Shown here piece after piece: positions 25,388-35,560 of a DNA stretch of 64,000 nt. The notes under the pieces are model-generated. The model did not search any database. It worked only from the letters and a program-made list of their open reading frames with translations, and was not told the origin of the DNA. Numbering within the stretch: the first letter of the stretch is position 1; every line of letters starts with the position of its first letter. Made by a program: the position numbers and the translations under genes. The stretch is from Rhodoplanes tepidamans (GTDB taxonomy: Bacteria; Pseudomonadota; Alphaproteobacteria; Rhizobiales; Xanthobacteraceae). Location of the stretch: NCBI RefSeq assembly GCF_030813915.1, contig NZ_JAUSUJ010000009.1:62001-126000 (forward strand). The letters run 5' to 3'.

Positions 25388-27398
25388 CGGCGCGGCAGGC
25401 CCGTGCCGGGCGGACGGTGGGTGGCGAGCCTGGTCGGCCGCGGGTCTCCTGATCGCGGCCCTGACGCTGCCGGCCGCGGCGCTGTCGGTGCAGGCCTTGG
25501 CGACCTCGCTTCGACCCTCGCTGTGGCTCGCGGCGGTGCTCGCGCCGGATCCGGCGGATCCGGTGCAGTTGCGTGTGCATTTCGTCACGATGCCGCGGAT
25601 CGCCGCCAGCATCCTGTGCGGGGCCGCGCTCGCGCTGGCCGGGGTGATCTTTCAGCAGGTGCTGCGGAACCCGCTCGCAGCGCCCTCGACCCTCGGCGTG
25701 TCGGCAGGTGCCAAGCTCGCTCTCGTGTCGACGACCTTGTGGGCGCCTGGGCTGTTCGTCTTCGGCCGCGAAACGGTCGCCCTGGCGGGCGGCGGGGCGG
25801 CGTTGGCCGTCGTCCTCGCGCTCACCTGGCGCAAGAGCTTCGCGCCCGTTGCCGTGGTGCTGGCGGGGCTGGTGCTCGGGCTCTATTGCGGTGCCGCCGC
25901 GGCGGCCCTCGTCCTGTTCGAGGAGCACACCCTGGTCGGCCTGTTCATCTGGGGCAGCGGGTCGCTCAGCCTGCAGGGCTGGGCCGTCGTCTCGACCCTC
26001 GCGACCCAGCTCGCCGTCACGGCGGTGCTTCTGGTTCCGATCCTCCGGCCGCTGAGCGTGCTCTCGCTCGAGGAGGCCGGTGCCCGCAGCGTTGGTGTCT
26101 CGTTGCACGGCACCCGTCTCGCCGCGCTGACGCTCGCCGTCGCGCTCACCGCCTTCGTGGTCAGCGGCGTCGGGGTGATCGGCTTCGTGGGCTTGGTCGC
26201 GCCCGCCTTGGCGCGCCTCGCCGGAGCTCGGCGCCTGCGCGATCGGCTCCTGCTGGCGCCGCTTCTCGGTGCCGGGCTCCTGTGGTCGACCGATCAGCTC
26301 GTCCAGCGCGCCGGCGAGGCGATAGGAGGGTTGCTGCCGACCGGGGCCGTCACCGCGCTGTTCGGATCGCCGCTGCTGCTTTGGCTCCTGCCGCGCCTGC
26401 GAGTCGCTGCGCCGCTGCCGGTCGTCGATCCCGGCACGACGCCGCACCGGCGTCGGGCGGAGCCGCTGCTCGTGGGGCTCACGATCGCGCTGGTCGTCGC
26501 GTTCGTCGGGTCGCTGCTGCTCGGCCGCACGCCGTCTGGCGCCTGGGCTCTCGCCGGCTCGGACGATCTGGCGGCCCTGCTGCCGTGGCGGGCGCCGCGC
26601 GCGCTCGCCGCGCTGTGCGCGGGCGCGATGCTGGCGGCGGCCGGTGTCATCCTGCAACGAACGACGCGCAATCCGATGGCGAGCCCGGAGGTCCTCGGCG
26701 TCGGCGCGGGGGCCGCCCTCGGGCTGGTCGTGGTGGTGTTCGCCGTCGCTGTCGCCGGCCACGGGCTTCAGCTCGCCGGCGCCGCTGGCGGCGCCTTCGC
26801 GGTGCTCGGCCTGATCGTGCTCCTCGGTCGCCGGAGCGGCTTCGGCCCGGAGCGCGTGTTGCTCGCCGGAATCGCGATCGGTGCGCTGCTCGACGCCCTG
26901 GTCGGGGTAGTGACGGCGGGCGGCGATCCGCGGAGCCTGATGATTCTCAACTGGATGAGCGGCTCGACCTATCAGGTGGACGGCCCACAGGCCGCCTGGT
27001 GCGCCGGCGGCGCGATTCTGCTGATCGGCGCCGTGGCGCTGTGCTCGCGCTGGCTCGACCTGATGCCGCTCGGGGATCCGGCGAGCGCCGCCCTCGGCCT
27101 CGATCTCGCCCGTGTCCGCCTGATCCTGCTCGGTCTCGCCGCGGGGGCGACGGCGGCTGCGACTCTGCTGGTCGGGCCGCTTACCTTCGTCGGGCTGACG
27201 GCGCCGCACCTAGCCGTCCGGCTCGGTTTGCAGCGCGCGCTGTCGCAGCTGGCGGGCGCGGTGCTGGCGGGTGCCCTCGTGATGGTGACGGCCGACTGGC
27301 TCGGTCGGATGGCCGCGTTTCCCTGGCAGATGCCGGCCGGACTGATCGCGACCCTGATCGGTGGGCCGGCGCTGATCTGGCTCCTCGCGAGGAGATGA
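25380..27398 (+). CDS. fhuB: Iron-siderophore ABC transporter permease, double-length FhuB type
   Basis: A 672-residue permease made of two fused FecCD units (about 15-345 and 360-670), each with about ten membrane helices, as in FhuB. Each half keeps the core signature: RIAASILCGAALALAGVIFQ and RALAALCAGAMLAAAGVILQ with the following RNPLA / RNPMA. The fusion explains why only one permease gene is present with one ATPase gene. It starts at GTG 25380 inside the binding-protein gene and ends overlapping the esterase start by 4 bases. Confidence 0.92.
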   Translation: MADGAAGPCRADGGWRAWSAAGLLIAALTLPAAALSVQALATSLRPSLWLAAVLAPDPADPVQLRVHFVTMPRIAASILCGAALALAGVIFQQVLRNPLAAPSTLGVSAGAKLALVSTTLWAPGLFVFGRETVALAGGGAALAVVLALTWRKSFAPVAVVLAGLVLGLYCGAAAAALVLFEEHTLVGLFIWGSGSLSLQGWAVVSTLATQLAVTAVLLVPILRPLSVLSLEEAGARSVGVSLHGTRLAALTLAVALTAFVVSGVGVIGFVGLVAPALARLAGARRLRDRLLLAPLLGAGLLWSTDQLVQRAGEAIGGLLPTGAVTALFGSPLLLWLLPRLRVAAPLPVVDPGTTPHRRRAEPLLVGLTIALVVAFVGSLLLGRTPSGAWALAGSDDLAALLPWRAPRALAALCAGAMLAAAGVILQRTTRNPMASPEVLGVGAGAALGLVVVVFAVAVAGHGLQLAGAAGGAFAVLGLIVLLGRRSGFGPERVLLAGIAIGALLDALVGVVTAGGDPRSLMILNWMSGSTYQVDGPQAAWCAGGAILLIGAVALCSRWLDLMPLGDPASAALGLDLARVRLILLGLAAGATAAATLLVGPLTFVGLTAPHLAVRLGLQRALSQLAGAVLAGALVMVTADWLGRMAAFPWQMPAGLIATLIGGPALIWLLARR

Positions 27399-28324
27399 TC
27401 GTGGACGACGCCCCCGCCGTCATTCCCGACACAGTCCACTTCGACCTGGCGCCGCGAGACGGCGGCGAGCCCTACCGCATCTTCCTGCGCGTCCCCGCCG
27501 GTGCGGCGCCTGCGGGCGGATGGCCGGTGCTCTGTCTGCTCGACGGCAATGCCGTGGTCGGCACCGCGGTGGAGGCGCTGCGCGTGCAGGGGGCCTATCC
27601 GACCGGGACCGGCATCACGGATGCGGCGGTGGTCGCCATCGGCTATCCGACCGATGCGGCCTACGACAGCGTCCGTCGCTCGTGGGACATGGGACCGCCG
27701 CCGGGACGGACCTATCCGCCTCATAGTCCCGGCGGTCCGGACGTCAGGACCGGCGGCGCCGGGCGTTTCCTCGCCTTCATCACCGATGAGCTGAAGCCCG
27801 AGATCGCCCGGCGCCTGCCGATTGATCCGACGCGGCTCGCGATGTTCGGCCACTCCTTCGGCGGGCTGTTCGTGCTCTACGTGCTGTTCGAGCGCCCGGA
27901 CGCCTTCACGCACTGGATCGCCGTGAGTCCGGCCATCTGGTGGGAGGATGCCGTGGTGCTGCGCGGCGTCGACCGATTGGAGCGGATGCACGAGCCGTCC
28001 GTCGCACCCCGGGTGCTGCTCGCTGCCGGCGAGTACGAGCAGACGACCGCGCCTTTTCACGCGCGACAGCCGGATCATGCCGACCGGCTCCGACGCTACG
28101 AGCGGAGCCGCGTGGTGGACCGTGCACGCGACCTCGCCGCACGGCTCCGCGCCTTGCCCGGGGTACAGGCCGAGTTCACCCTCTTCGAGGGCGAGACCCA
28201 CATGTCCGTCCTGCCAGTCGCCGTCAACCGGGCGATCCGCTTCGCTTTCGGGCCTGACTCCGGGCCGCCCGCCGCGGCGCCGCCTTCCACGGCGAGGCCG
28301 TCCCGGCGGCATCCAAGCATCTGA
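27395..28324 (+). CDS. Siderophore (ferric-enterobactin-like) esterase
   Basis: A 309-residue PF00756-type esterase resembling IroE/BesA. The nucleophile elbow GHSFGG is at 152-157 (Ser154), the acidic residue is probably E213 (AAGEYEQ) and the His is H269 (GETHMSV). In such loci the enzyme hydrolyses the imported trilactone siderophore to release iron. No lipobox or clear signal peptide is seen, so it acts in the cytoplasm. It overlaps fhuB by ATGA. The last 30 residues are Pro/Ala-rich and non-conserved. Confidence 0.85.
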   Translation: MIVDDAPAVIPDTVHFDLAPRDGGEPYRIFLRVPAGAAPAGGWPVLCLLDGNAVVGTAVEALRVQGAYPTGTGITDAAVVAIGYPTDAAYDSVRRSWDMGPPPGRTYPPHSPGGPDVRTGGAGRFLAFITDELKPEIARRLPIDPTRLAMFGHSFGGLFVLYVLFERPDAFTHWIAVSPAIWWEDAVVLRGVDRLERMHEPSVAPRVLLAAGEYEQTTAPFHARQPDHADRLRRYERSRVVDRARDLAARLRALPGVQAEFTLFEGETHMSVLPVAVNRAIRFAFGPDSGPPAAAPPSTARPSRRHPSI

Positions 28325-28488
28325 CGCGACCGGTGTGGCCCGCCTGGGCCGCGCCGGTCTCGTCGCCGGGGCGATGCAGGTCAGAAACCCGCCCAGGAGT
28401 TAGGGGGGCGAGGCGGGAAGCGGCCGCCGCTCCGGGACGATCCGGCCCATGCGGGGTCGGATCGCCGTCCGTCGACCGTGGCTGCCGG

Positions 28489-28911
28489 TCAGCAGACGCG
28501 GCGCCAGGTCCAGCGCTTCTTGCTGATCCACACCTTGCGCAGGCACGGCATCTCGTCGACCTCGTCGAAGGTCGGATACGAGCCGTTCCAGTAGGCCGGG
28601 TAGTCCCACCAGCCCCACGGATAGGCGCCCCAGCCCCATCCGCCCCAGCCCCACGGCCGCGGCCGCCACGGGCCGGGCGGCGGATACGGGCCGGGACCCG
28701 GACCGGGGCGCCAGCCGGGACCGGGCCGGAAGCCCGGACCGGGGCGGAAGCCGGGGCCGGGTCGGAACCCGGGACCGCCGGGCGGCGGTCCGGCCATCCG
28801 CATTCCGGGGCCGCCGGGGCCGCCGCGATGCTGGGCGAGCGACGGCGTGGCGGCGAGCGACAGGCCGACGAGCGCGGCGACGGCCGCGGCCAGCACGGTC
28901 TTTCCGATCAT
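28489..28911 (-). CDS. Secreted Gly/Pro/Arg/Trp-rich repeat protein
   Basis: A 140-residue protein with a signal peptide (LAAAVAALVGLSLAATPSLAQ, cleavage near 27). The mature part has four near-identical six-residue repeats (GFRPGP x3, GWRPGP), then GPYPPPGPWRPRPWGWGG and a Trp/Tyr/Gly run, then a short end with two Cys (PCLRK and RRVC at the terminus). AGGAGAG precedes the ATG at 28911 by 7 bases. Such proteins are common in Hyphomicrobiales as envelope proteins of unknown role. It converges with the siderophore esterase gene. Confidence 0.75.
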   Translation of the reverse strand: MIGKTVLAAAVAALVGLSLAATPSLAQHRGGPGGPGMRMAGPPPGGPGFRPGPGFRPGPGFRPGPGWRPGPGPGPYPPPGPWRPRPWGWGGWGWGAYPWGWWDYPAYWNGSYPTFDEVDEMPCLRKVWISKKRWTWRRVC

Positions 28912-29175
28912 GGCAACTCTCCTGATGTGCGCCGGTCGGGGGTGGGGCCGGCGGATCGCGCTCCGGACGGACGAGGGCCGCGGTCGGCGGTCCGCGGACG
29001 CGATCGTCACGCAGTGTGCTCCGCGAATGGGCCGACAGCGCGGCCCGGTCGTGTCGGGGCGCGTCGGGATTGTTTCTAGCGCTCACATGTTGCTGATCGG
29101 TGTGCTGGCCGGACGGCGTCGCGGCGCCTAGATAAGGCCGCGTCAGCGGCCGGCGCCGCAGCCGACGGGAGCGCC

Positions 29176-29952
29176 ATGACGGATCTGTTCGACAGCTTCT
29201 TCGCCGAGAGCCCGGCCGACCCGAACGAGGCGGCCAAGCGCAGCATGCGGCCGCTGCGGCGGCGCTTCTACGAGGCCGTGACGCTGCGCGACACGCCGGA
29301 GGGCGTCGCGGTCGAGCTCGACGGCCGGCCGGTGCGCACGCCGGCGCGCCGCCTGCTCGCCTTCCCGACCGCCGCGCTGGCCGAGCGGGCCGCCGCCGAG
29401 TGGCGCGCCCAGACCGAGGTGATCGATCCGGCACAGATGCCGCTGACCCGGCTCGCCAACGCCGTGATCGACGCGGTCGCCGACAAGCCGGCCGAGGTCG
29501 CCGAGGAGATCGCCCGCTATCTCGGCTCCGATCTCCTGGTCTACCGGGCCGAGGGGCCGGAGCGCCTGGTCGAGACCCAGAGCCGCGCCTGGGACCCGGT
29601 GCTCGCCTGGGCCCGCGACACCCACGGCGCCCGCTTCGTGCTGGTCGAGGGCGTGGTGTTCACGGCCCAGCCCGAGCGGGCGGTCGCGGCGATGCGCCGG
29701 CTGATCCCGGCGAGCCCGTGGCGGCTCGGCGCCCTGCACGTGGCGACGGCGCTGACCGGCTCGGCCCTGCTGGCGCTGGCGCTCGCCGAGGGCGCGATCA
29801 CGGCCGACGCGGCGTGGACGGCCGGCCATGTCGACGAGGACTGGAACATGGAGCTGTGGGGCCTCGACGACCAGGCGCTCGCCCGCCGGGCCCACCGCCG
29901 CAGCGAGTTCGACGCCGCCGCCGCCGTGCTGGCGCTGGTGCCGGAGCGGTGA
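29176..29952 (+). CDS. ATP12 family chaperone (F1-ATPase assembly)
   Basis: A 258-residue ATP12-family protein. RRFYEAVTLRD (about 30-40), VELDGRPVRTPARRLL (about 46-61), AEWRAQTEVIDPAQMPLTRLAN and the C-terminal WGLDDQALARRAHRRSEFDAA are the family hallmarks. ATP12 binds the F1 alpha subunit before assembly; the mitochondrial protein is the studied case and the bacterial role is by homology. It is a common Hyphomicrobiales gene. It is followed by the FliK-like gene after 165 bases that contain a CtrA-like box. Confidence 0.93.
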   Translation: MTDLFDSFFAESPADPNEAAKRSMRPLRRRFYEAVTLRDTPEGVAVELDGRPVRTPARRLLAFPTAALAERAAAEWRAQTEVIDPAQMPLTRLANAVIDAVADKPAEVAEEIARYLGSDLLVYRAEGPERLVETQSRAWDPVLAWARDTHGARFVLVEGVVFTAQPERAVAAMRRLIPASPWRLGALHVATALTGSALLALALAEGAITADAAWTAGHVDEDWNMELWGLDDQALARRAHRRSEFDAAAAVLALVPER

Positions 29953-30052
29953 GGCGGACCGGGGGCGGGCGCGTGACCGGAAGGTCCGCGTCCGGACCGT
30001 CGAAGCGGCGACGCGATCCGCAGGCGTGATCCGCTCTGCCGCAACCGAGAGG

Positions 30053-30068
30053 TTAACGTTCGGTTCAC
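30053..30068 (+). promoter_or_regulatory. CtrA-like box TTAA-N7-TTCAC
   Basis: TTAA (30053-30056), seven bases, TTCAC (30064-30068): one mismatch to the full CtrA site. It lies 49 bases upstream of the FliK-like gene; flagellar genes are classical CtrA targets in alphaproteobacteria. Confidence 0.45.
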
Positions 30069-30117
30069 GTCCATCTGCCACGATCGAGGGTGGAGAACCC
30101 TCGAACGGACGCGGCCC

Positions 30118-31629
30118 GTGGATCTCGTCGTCTCGCCCATCGCGGTGGCCCTGAACACGCAAGGCGGAGGCAATCCGCCCGCCTTCACGCCCGGCCAGGT
30201 GCTCGACGCCCTGGTGATGCGGGTGATCGACCAGACCCATGTCCAGCTCGCGGTCGGCGACTCGCTGATCGACGTCCAGACCGCGGTGCCGCTGCAGCAG
30301 GGCGCGCACGTCCATCTCGCCGTGCGGGCGACCCCGGACGGGCTGCGCCTGGTGCTGCTGCATCCCGACGAGATCGGCGCGAGCGGCGGGACGGGTGCGG
30401 CCGGCGCGGTCGCGGCGCGGGCCGGCACCGACCCCGCCAGCGCCCGGGCACCGGCCGATCCGGCCGCCGCGGCGACCCCGCAGGCGGCGCTCGCCCAGGC
30501 GGTGCGCACCGCCGCGCTCCAGCAGGACGGGCTGGCGCCGCTGTTCGCCAATCTGGCTGCCGCGGTGGCGCGCGGCGATCTCGCCGATCCGGTACGGGTC
30601 GCGGCCGCCCAGCTGCTGGCGTTCCGGCTGCCCGCCGACCAGCCGGTGAAGCCCGAGGACCTCGCCCGTGCGCTGGCGCGCTCCGGCCTGTTCCTCGAAG
30701 CCGGACTCGCGGCCGGCGCCGGGCCGGCGTCGCCCGCCGGCGACATGAAGGCGGCGCTGGCCGCCCTCAGGGCGGCGCTCGCCGCCATGGCCGGAGGGGC
30801 CGCGGCGGGCCGCGGCGACGGCCAGGAGGCGAAGCTGCAGGGCTTCGTCGAGGCCTCGCTGTCGGGCGCCACCCAGGCCGGCGCCGCCCGGCTCGAGGCC
30901 GCCGGCGCCCAGGCGCTCTACCGCGCGCTCGCCCAGGCCGTGACGGCCGGCGGGCTGCCGGCCGGCGCCACCACGGCGGCCACCGCCGCCCCGGCCACCG
31001 CCGCTCCGGCGGCGCCGCACGGCGTCGCGCCCGGCGAGCCGGGCCAGCCGCAACGGCCGCCGCCGCCCTATCGGGGCGCCGCGCCGGCGGCGCAGCCGGC
31101 GGTCGGGCCGAGCCTCGGCGACGACGTCACGCCGGAGGCCGCCGCCCGCACGCTGCTCGCCCAGGCCGAGGCCGGGCTCGCCCGCCACACGCTCCTGCAG
31201 GCCGCCTCGCTGCCGGGCGCCGCGGGGCCGGGCGCCGAACCCGACGGGGCGCGCTGGGTCTTCGAGGTTCCGTTCGCGACCCCGCAGGGCACCACGGTCG
31301 CCCAGTTCGAGATCTCGCGCGACGCCAGGGGGCAGGGGAGCGGCGAGCGCTCCGCGCCGGCGTGGCGGGCCCGCTTCGCCATCGACGTCGAGCCGGTCGG
31401 GGTGGTCCACGCCCAGGTGACCGTGACGGGCGAGCGGGCCGGCGTCACCCTGTGGGCCGAGCGCGGCGACAGCGCCGCGCTGCTGCGCGACAATGCCGGC
31501 GCGCTCGCCGACCGCCTGCGCGCCGCCGAGCTCGATCCGTCCGAGGTGGTGGTGCGCGAGGGCGCGCCGCCGCGTCCCGCCCGCGAGGCGGCACCGCCGG
31601 CCGGCCGCTTCCTGGACCGCGCGTCATGA
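30118..31629 (+). CDS. Flagellar hook-length control (FliK-like) protein
   Basis: A 503-residue Ala/Pro-rich protein. The N-terminus (DLVVSPIAVALN, then TPGQVLDALVMRVIDQTHVQLAVG) and middle are low in conservation; the C-terminal part (about 400-490) has the FliK secretion-substrate fold pattern: ARFAIDVEPVGVVHAQVTV, then GVTLWAERGDSAALLRDNAGALADRLRAAEL. FliK is exported and measures hook length, switching the export gate through FlhB. The start is GTG at 30118. It overlaps the FhlB-like gene by ATGA. No other flagellar gene is in the window. Confidence 0.8.
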   Translation: MDLVVSPIAVALNTQGGGNPPAFTPGQVLDALVMRVIDQTHVQLAVGDSLIDVQTAVPLQQGAHVHLAVRATPDGLRLVLLHPDEIGASGGTGAAGAVAARAGTDPASARAPADPAAAATPQAALAQAVRTAALQQDGLAPLFANLAAAVARGDLADPVRVAAAQLLAFRLPADQPVKPEDLARALARSGLFLEAGLAAGAGPASPAGDMKAALAALRAALAAMAGGAAAGRGDGQEAKLQGFVEASLSGATQAGAARLEAAGAQALYRALAQAVTAGGLPAGATTAATAAPATAAPAAPHGVAPGEPGQPQRPPPPYRGAAPAAQPAVGPSLGDDVTPEAAARTLLAQAEAGLARHTLLQAASLPGAAGPGAEPDGARWVFEVPFATPQGTTVAQFEISRDARGQGSGERSAPAWRARFAIDVEPVGVVHAQVTVTGERAGVTLWAERGDSAALLRDNAGALADRLRAAELDPSEVVVREGAPPRPAREAAPPAGRFLDRAS

Positions 31630-31988
31630 CCACCGAGCGCCCCGCGATCCCGCTCGCCATCGCGCTCCAGTACGAGGCGCCGGGCGCCCCGCGCGTCGTC
31701 GCCAAGGGCCGGGGCGCGATCGGCGAGAAGATCGTCGCGCTGGCGAAGGAGCACGGCGTGCCGATCGAGGAGAACGCCGGCCTCGCCGCCGCGCTCTCCG
31801 ACGTCGAGCTCGGCGACGAGATCCCCGAGGAGCTCTACCGGGCCGTCGCCGAGGTTCTGTCCTTCATCCTCCGCCTCTCCGGCAAGCTGCCGGCGAGGCC
31901 GCAGCCGCAGCCGGCGCCGCCCGGGTCGGCCGCACCCGCCGGACCGGCGGGCGGGCCCCCGGCGACGGCGGGCCCCGGGCGCCGCTGA
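31626..31988 (+). CDS. FlhB cytoplasmic-domain-like protein (FhlB / EscU-YscU C-terminal family)
   Basis: A 120-residue protein equal to the soluble C-terminal domain of FlhB: AIALQYEAPGAPRVVAKGRG, then IVALAKEHGVPIEENAGLAAAL and IPEELYRAVAEVLSFILRL. It has no membrane helices and lacks the NPTH autocleavage motif of full FlhB (ALQY-EAPGAP here). Pairing by overlap with a FliK-like gene suggests that the two act together in hook-length or substrate-specificity switching. The Pro/Ala-rich tail (about 90-120) is disordered. Confidence 0.85.
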   Translation: MTTERPAIPLAIALQYEAPGAPRVVAKGRGAIGEKIVALAKEHGVPIEENAGLAAALSDVELGDEIPEELYRAVAEVLSFILRLSGKLPARPQPQPAPPGSAAPAGPAGGPPATAGPGRR

Positions 31989-31998
31989 ACAGCGATTC

Positions 31999-32019
31999 GC
32001 CTTCGGACTCCGAAGGCGC
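31999..32019 (+). terminator. Hairpin after the FliK/FhlB pair
   Basis: CGCCTTCGG and CCGAAGGCG form a 9-base perfect stem with loop ACT, 10 bases after the FhlB stop. A weak T-containing stretch (CATTGTTGCT) follows. It probably ends the two-gene transcript before pccB. Confidence 0.55.
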
Positions 32020-32143
32020 GACCCATTGTTGCTCTCCGCCCGGCATCTTTCGACACATCGTTGTCAAACGCTCGCCTCGTGCTGCACTGCCGTGCTATGA
32101 CGCGGATGCGGTGGTCATCCTTTTCGCGTGCGGGTTTTGAACC

Positions 32144-33676
<1,533 letters not shown>

Positions 33677-33691
33677 GGGCGGCGGGGGCGG

Positions 33692-33707
33692 GCGGGCCCC
33701 GGCCCGC
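33692..33707 (+). terminator. GC-rich palindrome after pccB
   Basis: GCGGGCC-CC-GGCCCGC, 15 bases past the pccB stop. The loop of two bases implies a shorter stem in RNA, and no T tract follows, so terminator function is tentative. Confidence 0.35.
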
Positions 33708-33713
33708 ACTCGG

Positions 33714-33791
33714 CTCATTCCGGCGCAAGCGGGACTCCCGAGCCCCACGCCCGTGGCGGCCCCGGGTCCCCGCCTTCGCGGGGACGAGCGG
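33714..33791. repeat. Intergenic repeat family R2, copy 1
   Basis: Begins CTCATTCCGGCGCAAGCGGG and ends GGGTCCCCGCCTTCGCGGGG-ACGAGCGG; the end contains the hairpin GTCCCCGC-N3-GCGGGGAC (with CTT as loop). The same design recurs at 34277-34353, so the two copies flank the YARHG gene in the same orientation. Confidence 0.75.
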
Positions 33792-33946
33792 GCTCGGCAG
33801 CCGACGCGGACCTCGTCACCGCATCGAACCGCGGCTCTCGCTTTCCGCACCAACAGGCGTAGTGTTGCCGCGTATTTCCCGCGGGCTGCGCCGGCCGCCC
33901 GACGATTGCCGTCCGACGCACCCGCTCCACCGAGACGGGGACTCCG

Positions 33947-34228
33947 ATGACCAGGACCAGGACGCTTCTCGCCGGAGCGGTCGCGCTCGCGATCGTCGCC
34001 GGCACCGCCGAGACCGTCGTCGCGCAAGGCGCCTGCGAGCAGCTCTGGGTCGAGCGCAACTCGATCTTCAAGGCGCGCGGCTACTGCTTCAAGACGCGCC
34101 GGGCGATCTCGTATTTCGGCAATGCCGGCTGCGTCTACGACAACGAGAACGCCGTCCCGCTGTCGCCCGGCGAACGGGCGCGGGTCGCCCAGATCCGCGC
34201 GATGGAACGCCAGTACGGCTGCCGGTGA
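33947..34228 (+). CDS. Secreted YARHG domain protein
   Basis: A 93-residue protein with a signal peptide (LLAGAVALAIVAGTAETVVAQG, cleavage near 27). The mature part has the YARHG pattern CEQLWVERNSIFKARGYCF-KTRRAISYFGNAGC with four Cys (C30, C47, C62, C92) that probably form two disulfides. The family is extracytoplasmic and of unknown function. It lies between two copies of the R2 repeat, 270 bases after pccB. ATG at 33947 has GGGGACTCCG upstream. Confidence 0.85.
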   Translation: MTRTRTLLAGAVALAIVAGTAETVVAQGACEQLWVERNSIFKARGYCFKTRRAISYFGNAGCVYDNENAVPLSPGERARVAQIRAMERQYGCR

Positions 34229-34276
34229 AGCGGAAGCGGTTGCGCGCGACGGCTCTCGACGCCGCACCACACGCCG

Positions 34277-34353
34277 CTCGTTCCCGCGCCAGCGGGACTC
34301 CAGGATTGCTCTGCCGTGTCGCCCCTGGGTCCCCGCCTGCGCGGGGACGAGCG
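34277..34353. repeat. Intergenic repeat family R2, copy 2
   Basis: Begins CTCGTTCCCGCGCCAGCGGG and ends GGGTCCCCGCCTGCGCGGGG-ACGAGCGG. It matches the copy at 33714-33791 at both ends with a variable middle. It lies between the convergent YARHG and purU genes, where the terminal hairpin may act as a terminator. Confidence 0.75.
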
Positions 34354-34379
34354 GACAATCGCCCGCGCCGGGGCCGTGC

Positions 34380-35249
34380 CTAGCGCCGGAACACCACCGT
34401 CTTGTGGCCGTTCGGGATGACGCGGTGCTCGATGTGGAACTGGACGGCGCGGGCGAGGACGACGCTCTCGATGTCGCGGCCGATGGCGACGAAGTCCTCG
34501 GGCGTGAAGGTGTGGTCGATGCGCTCGACGCCCTGCTCGATGATCGGGCCCTCGTCGAGGTCGCCGGTCACGTAGTGGGCGGTCGCGCCGATGATCTTCA
34601 CGCCGCGCGCATGCGCCTGGTGATACGGCTTGGCGCCCTTGAAGCTCGGCAGGAACGAGTGGTGGATGTTGATGCAGCGCCACGACAGGGCGGTGCACAG
34701 CTCCGGCGACAGCACCTGCATGTAGCGGGCGAGCACGACGAGGTCGATCTTCAGGCGGCCGATCAGCTCGAGCACCGCGGCCTCCTGGGCCGCCTTGGTC
34801 TCCTTGGTCACCGGCAGGTAGTGATACGGGATGCCGTGCCACTCGACCACGCGGGCGAGGTCGGGGTGGTTCGACACCACGGCCGGGATGTCGATGGGCA
34901 GGCTGCCGGTGCGGTAGCGGTAGAGCAGGTCGTTGAGGCAGTGGTCGAACTTCGACACCATGAGCAGCACCCGCGGCCTGGTCGCGGTGTCGTGGAATGT
35001 CCAGGTCATCCCGAACCTTTCGGCGATCGGCCGGAAGCCCGCCTCGATCTCGGCGATCGGCGGCTGCTCGGGGCCGGCCGTGAACACGGTGCGTTCGAAG
35101 AACCGGCCGGTCTCCGGATCGCCGAAATGCGCCGACTCGGTGATGAAGATGCCGCGCCCGGCGAGATAGCCCGAGGTCGCCGCGACGAGGCCGGTCGTGT
35201 CGGCGCAGGACAGCGTCAGCACGTAGGTTCTGGTGGTCATTGTCGACAT
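34380..35249 (-). CDS. purU: Formyltetrahydrofolate deformylase
   Basis: A 289-residue PurU: an N-terminal ACT domain (about 8-90, LTLSCADTTGLVAATSGYLAG) and a formyltransferase-fold domain (about 95-289). The catalytic Asn-His-Asp set is seen in CINIHHSFLPSF and GDLDEGPIIEQ. It hydrolyses 10-formyl-THF to formate and THF. Two in-frame ATGs exist (35249 and 35240), neither with a strong ribosome site. The frame is open 267 bases upstream but without homology. Divergent from the ATP-grasp gene. Confidence 0.94.
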   Translation of the reverse strand: MSTMTTRTYVLTLSCADTTGLVAATSGYLAGRGIFITESAHFGDPETGRFFERTVFTAGPEQPPIAEIEAGFRPIAERFGMTWTFHDTATRPRVLLMVSKFDHCLNDLLYRYRTGSLPIDIPAVVSNHPDLARVVEWHGIPYHYLPVTKETKAAQEAAVLELIGRLKIDLVVLARYMQVLSPELCTALSWRCINIHHSFLPSFKGAKPYHQAHARGVKIIGATAHYVTGDLDEGPIIEQGVERIDHTFTPEDFVAIGRDIESVVLARAVQFHIEHRVIPNGHKTVVFRR

Positions 35250-35560
35250 CGATCCGAGAAAGGCGGCGGCCGGCGCCTCCGCTGGCCGGCGCGGGCGCGG
35301 ACGGGCCCGCCGGGCGAAGCCGTCCGCGACTGGACGTAGACGATCGTGGCGGCGGTGGCCAGAGGGGGAGGGGATGTCGCCGTCGACGAAGGCGCGGGCG
35401 ATCTTGCCACCCCTCGGGCCAGGGTGCACCATCCGGCCGACTCGCCGCCGCCGGGGGCCGCAGCCGACCCGGACGGCACGCCCGGCGGATCCGGGTCCAG
35501 CCGGTCCATCCCTCATGCCGCGCGCCTTCGCTGCGCACGACGTCCGCAGCCGAGTCCGCC
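35250..35560. other. Gene-free stretch between purU and the ATP-grasp gene
   Basis: A 311-base divergent gap, very GC-rich, with only overlapping short frames lacking homology. A GCCGGC...GCCGGC inverted pair lies near 35267-35290. No clear promoter was seen. Confidence 0.45.

Noticed and set aside
25403-28324. A possible permease-esterase fusion
   Set aside because: The upstream part is an out-of-frame shadow of fhuB; the esterase has its own ATG and ribosome site at 27395.
28690-28790. Regular repeats in DNA that could be a CRISPR array
   Set aside because: The 18-base period codes for GFRPGP units in frame; there are no spacers of constant length and no cas genes.
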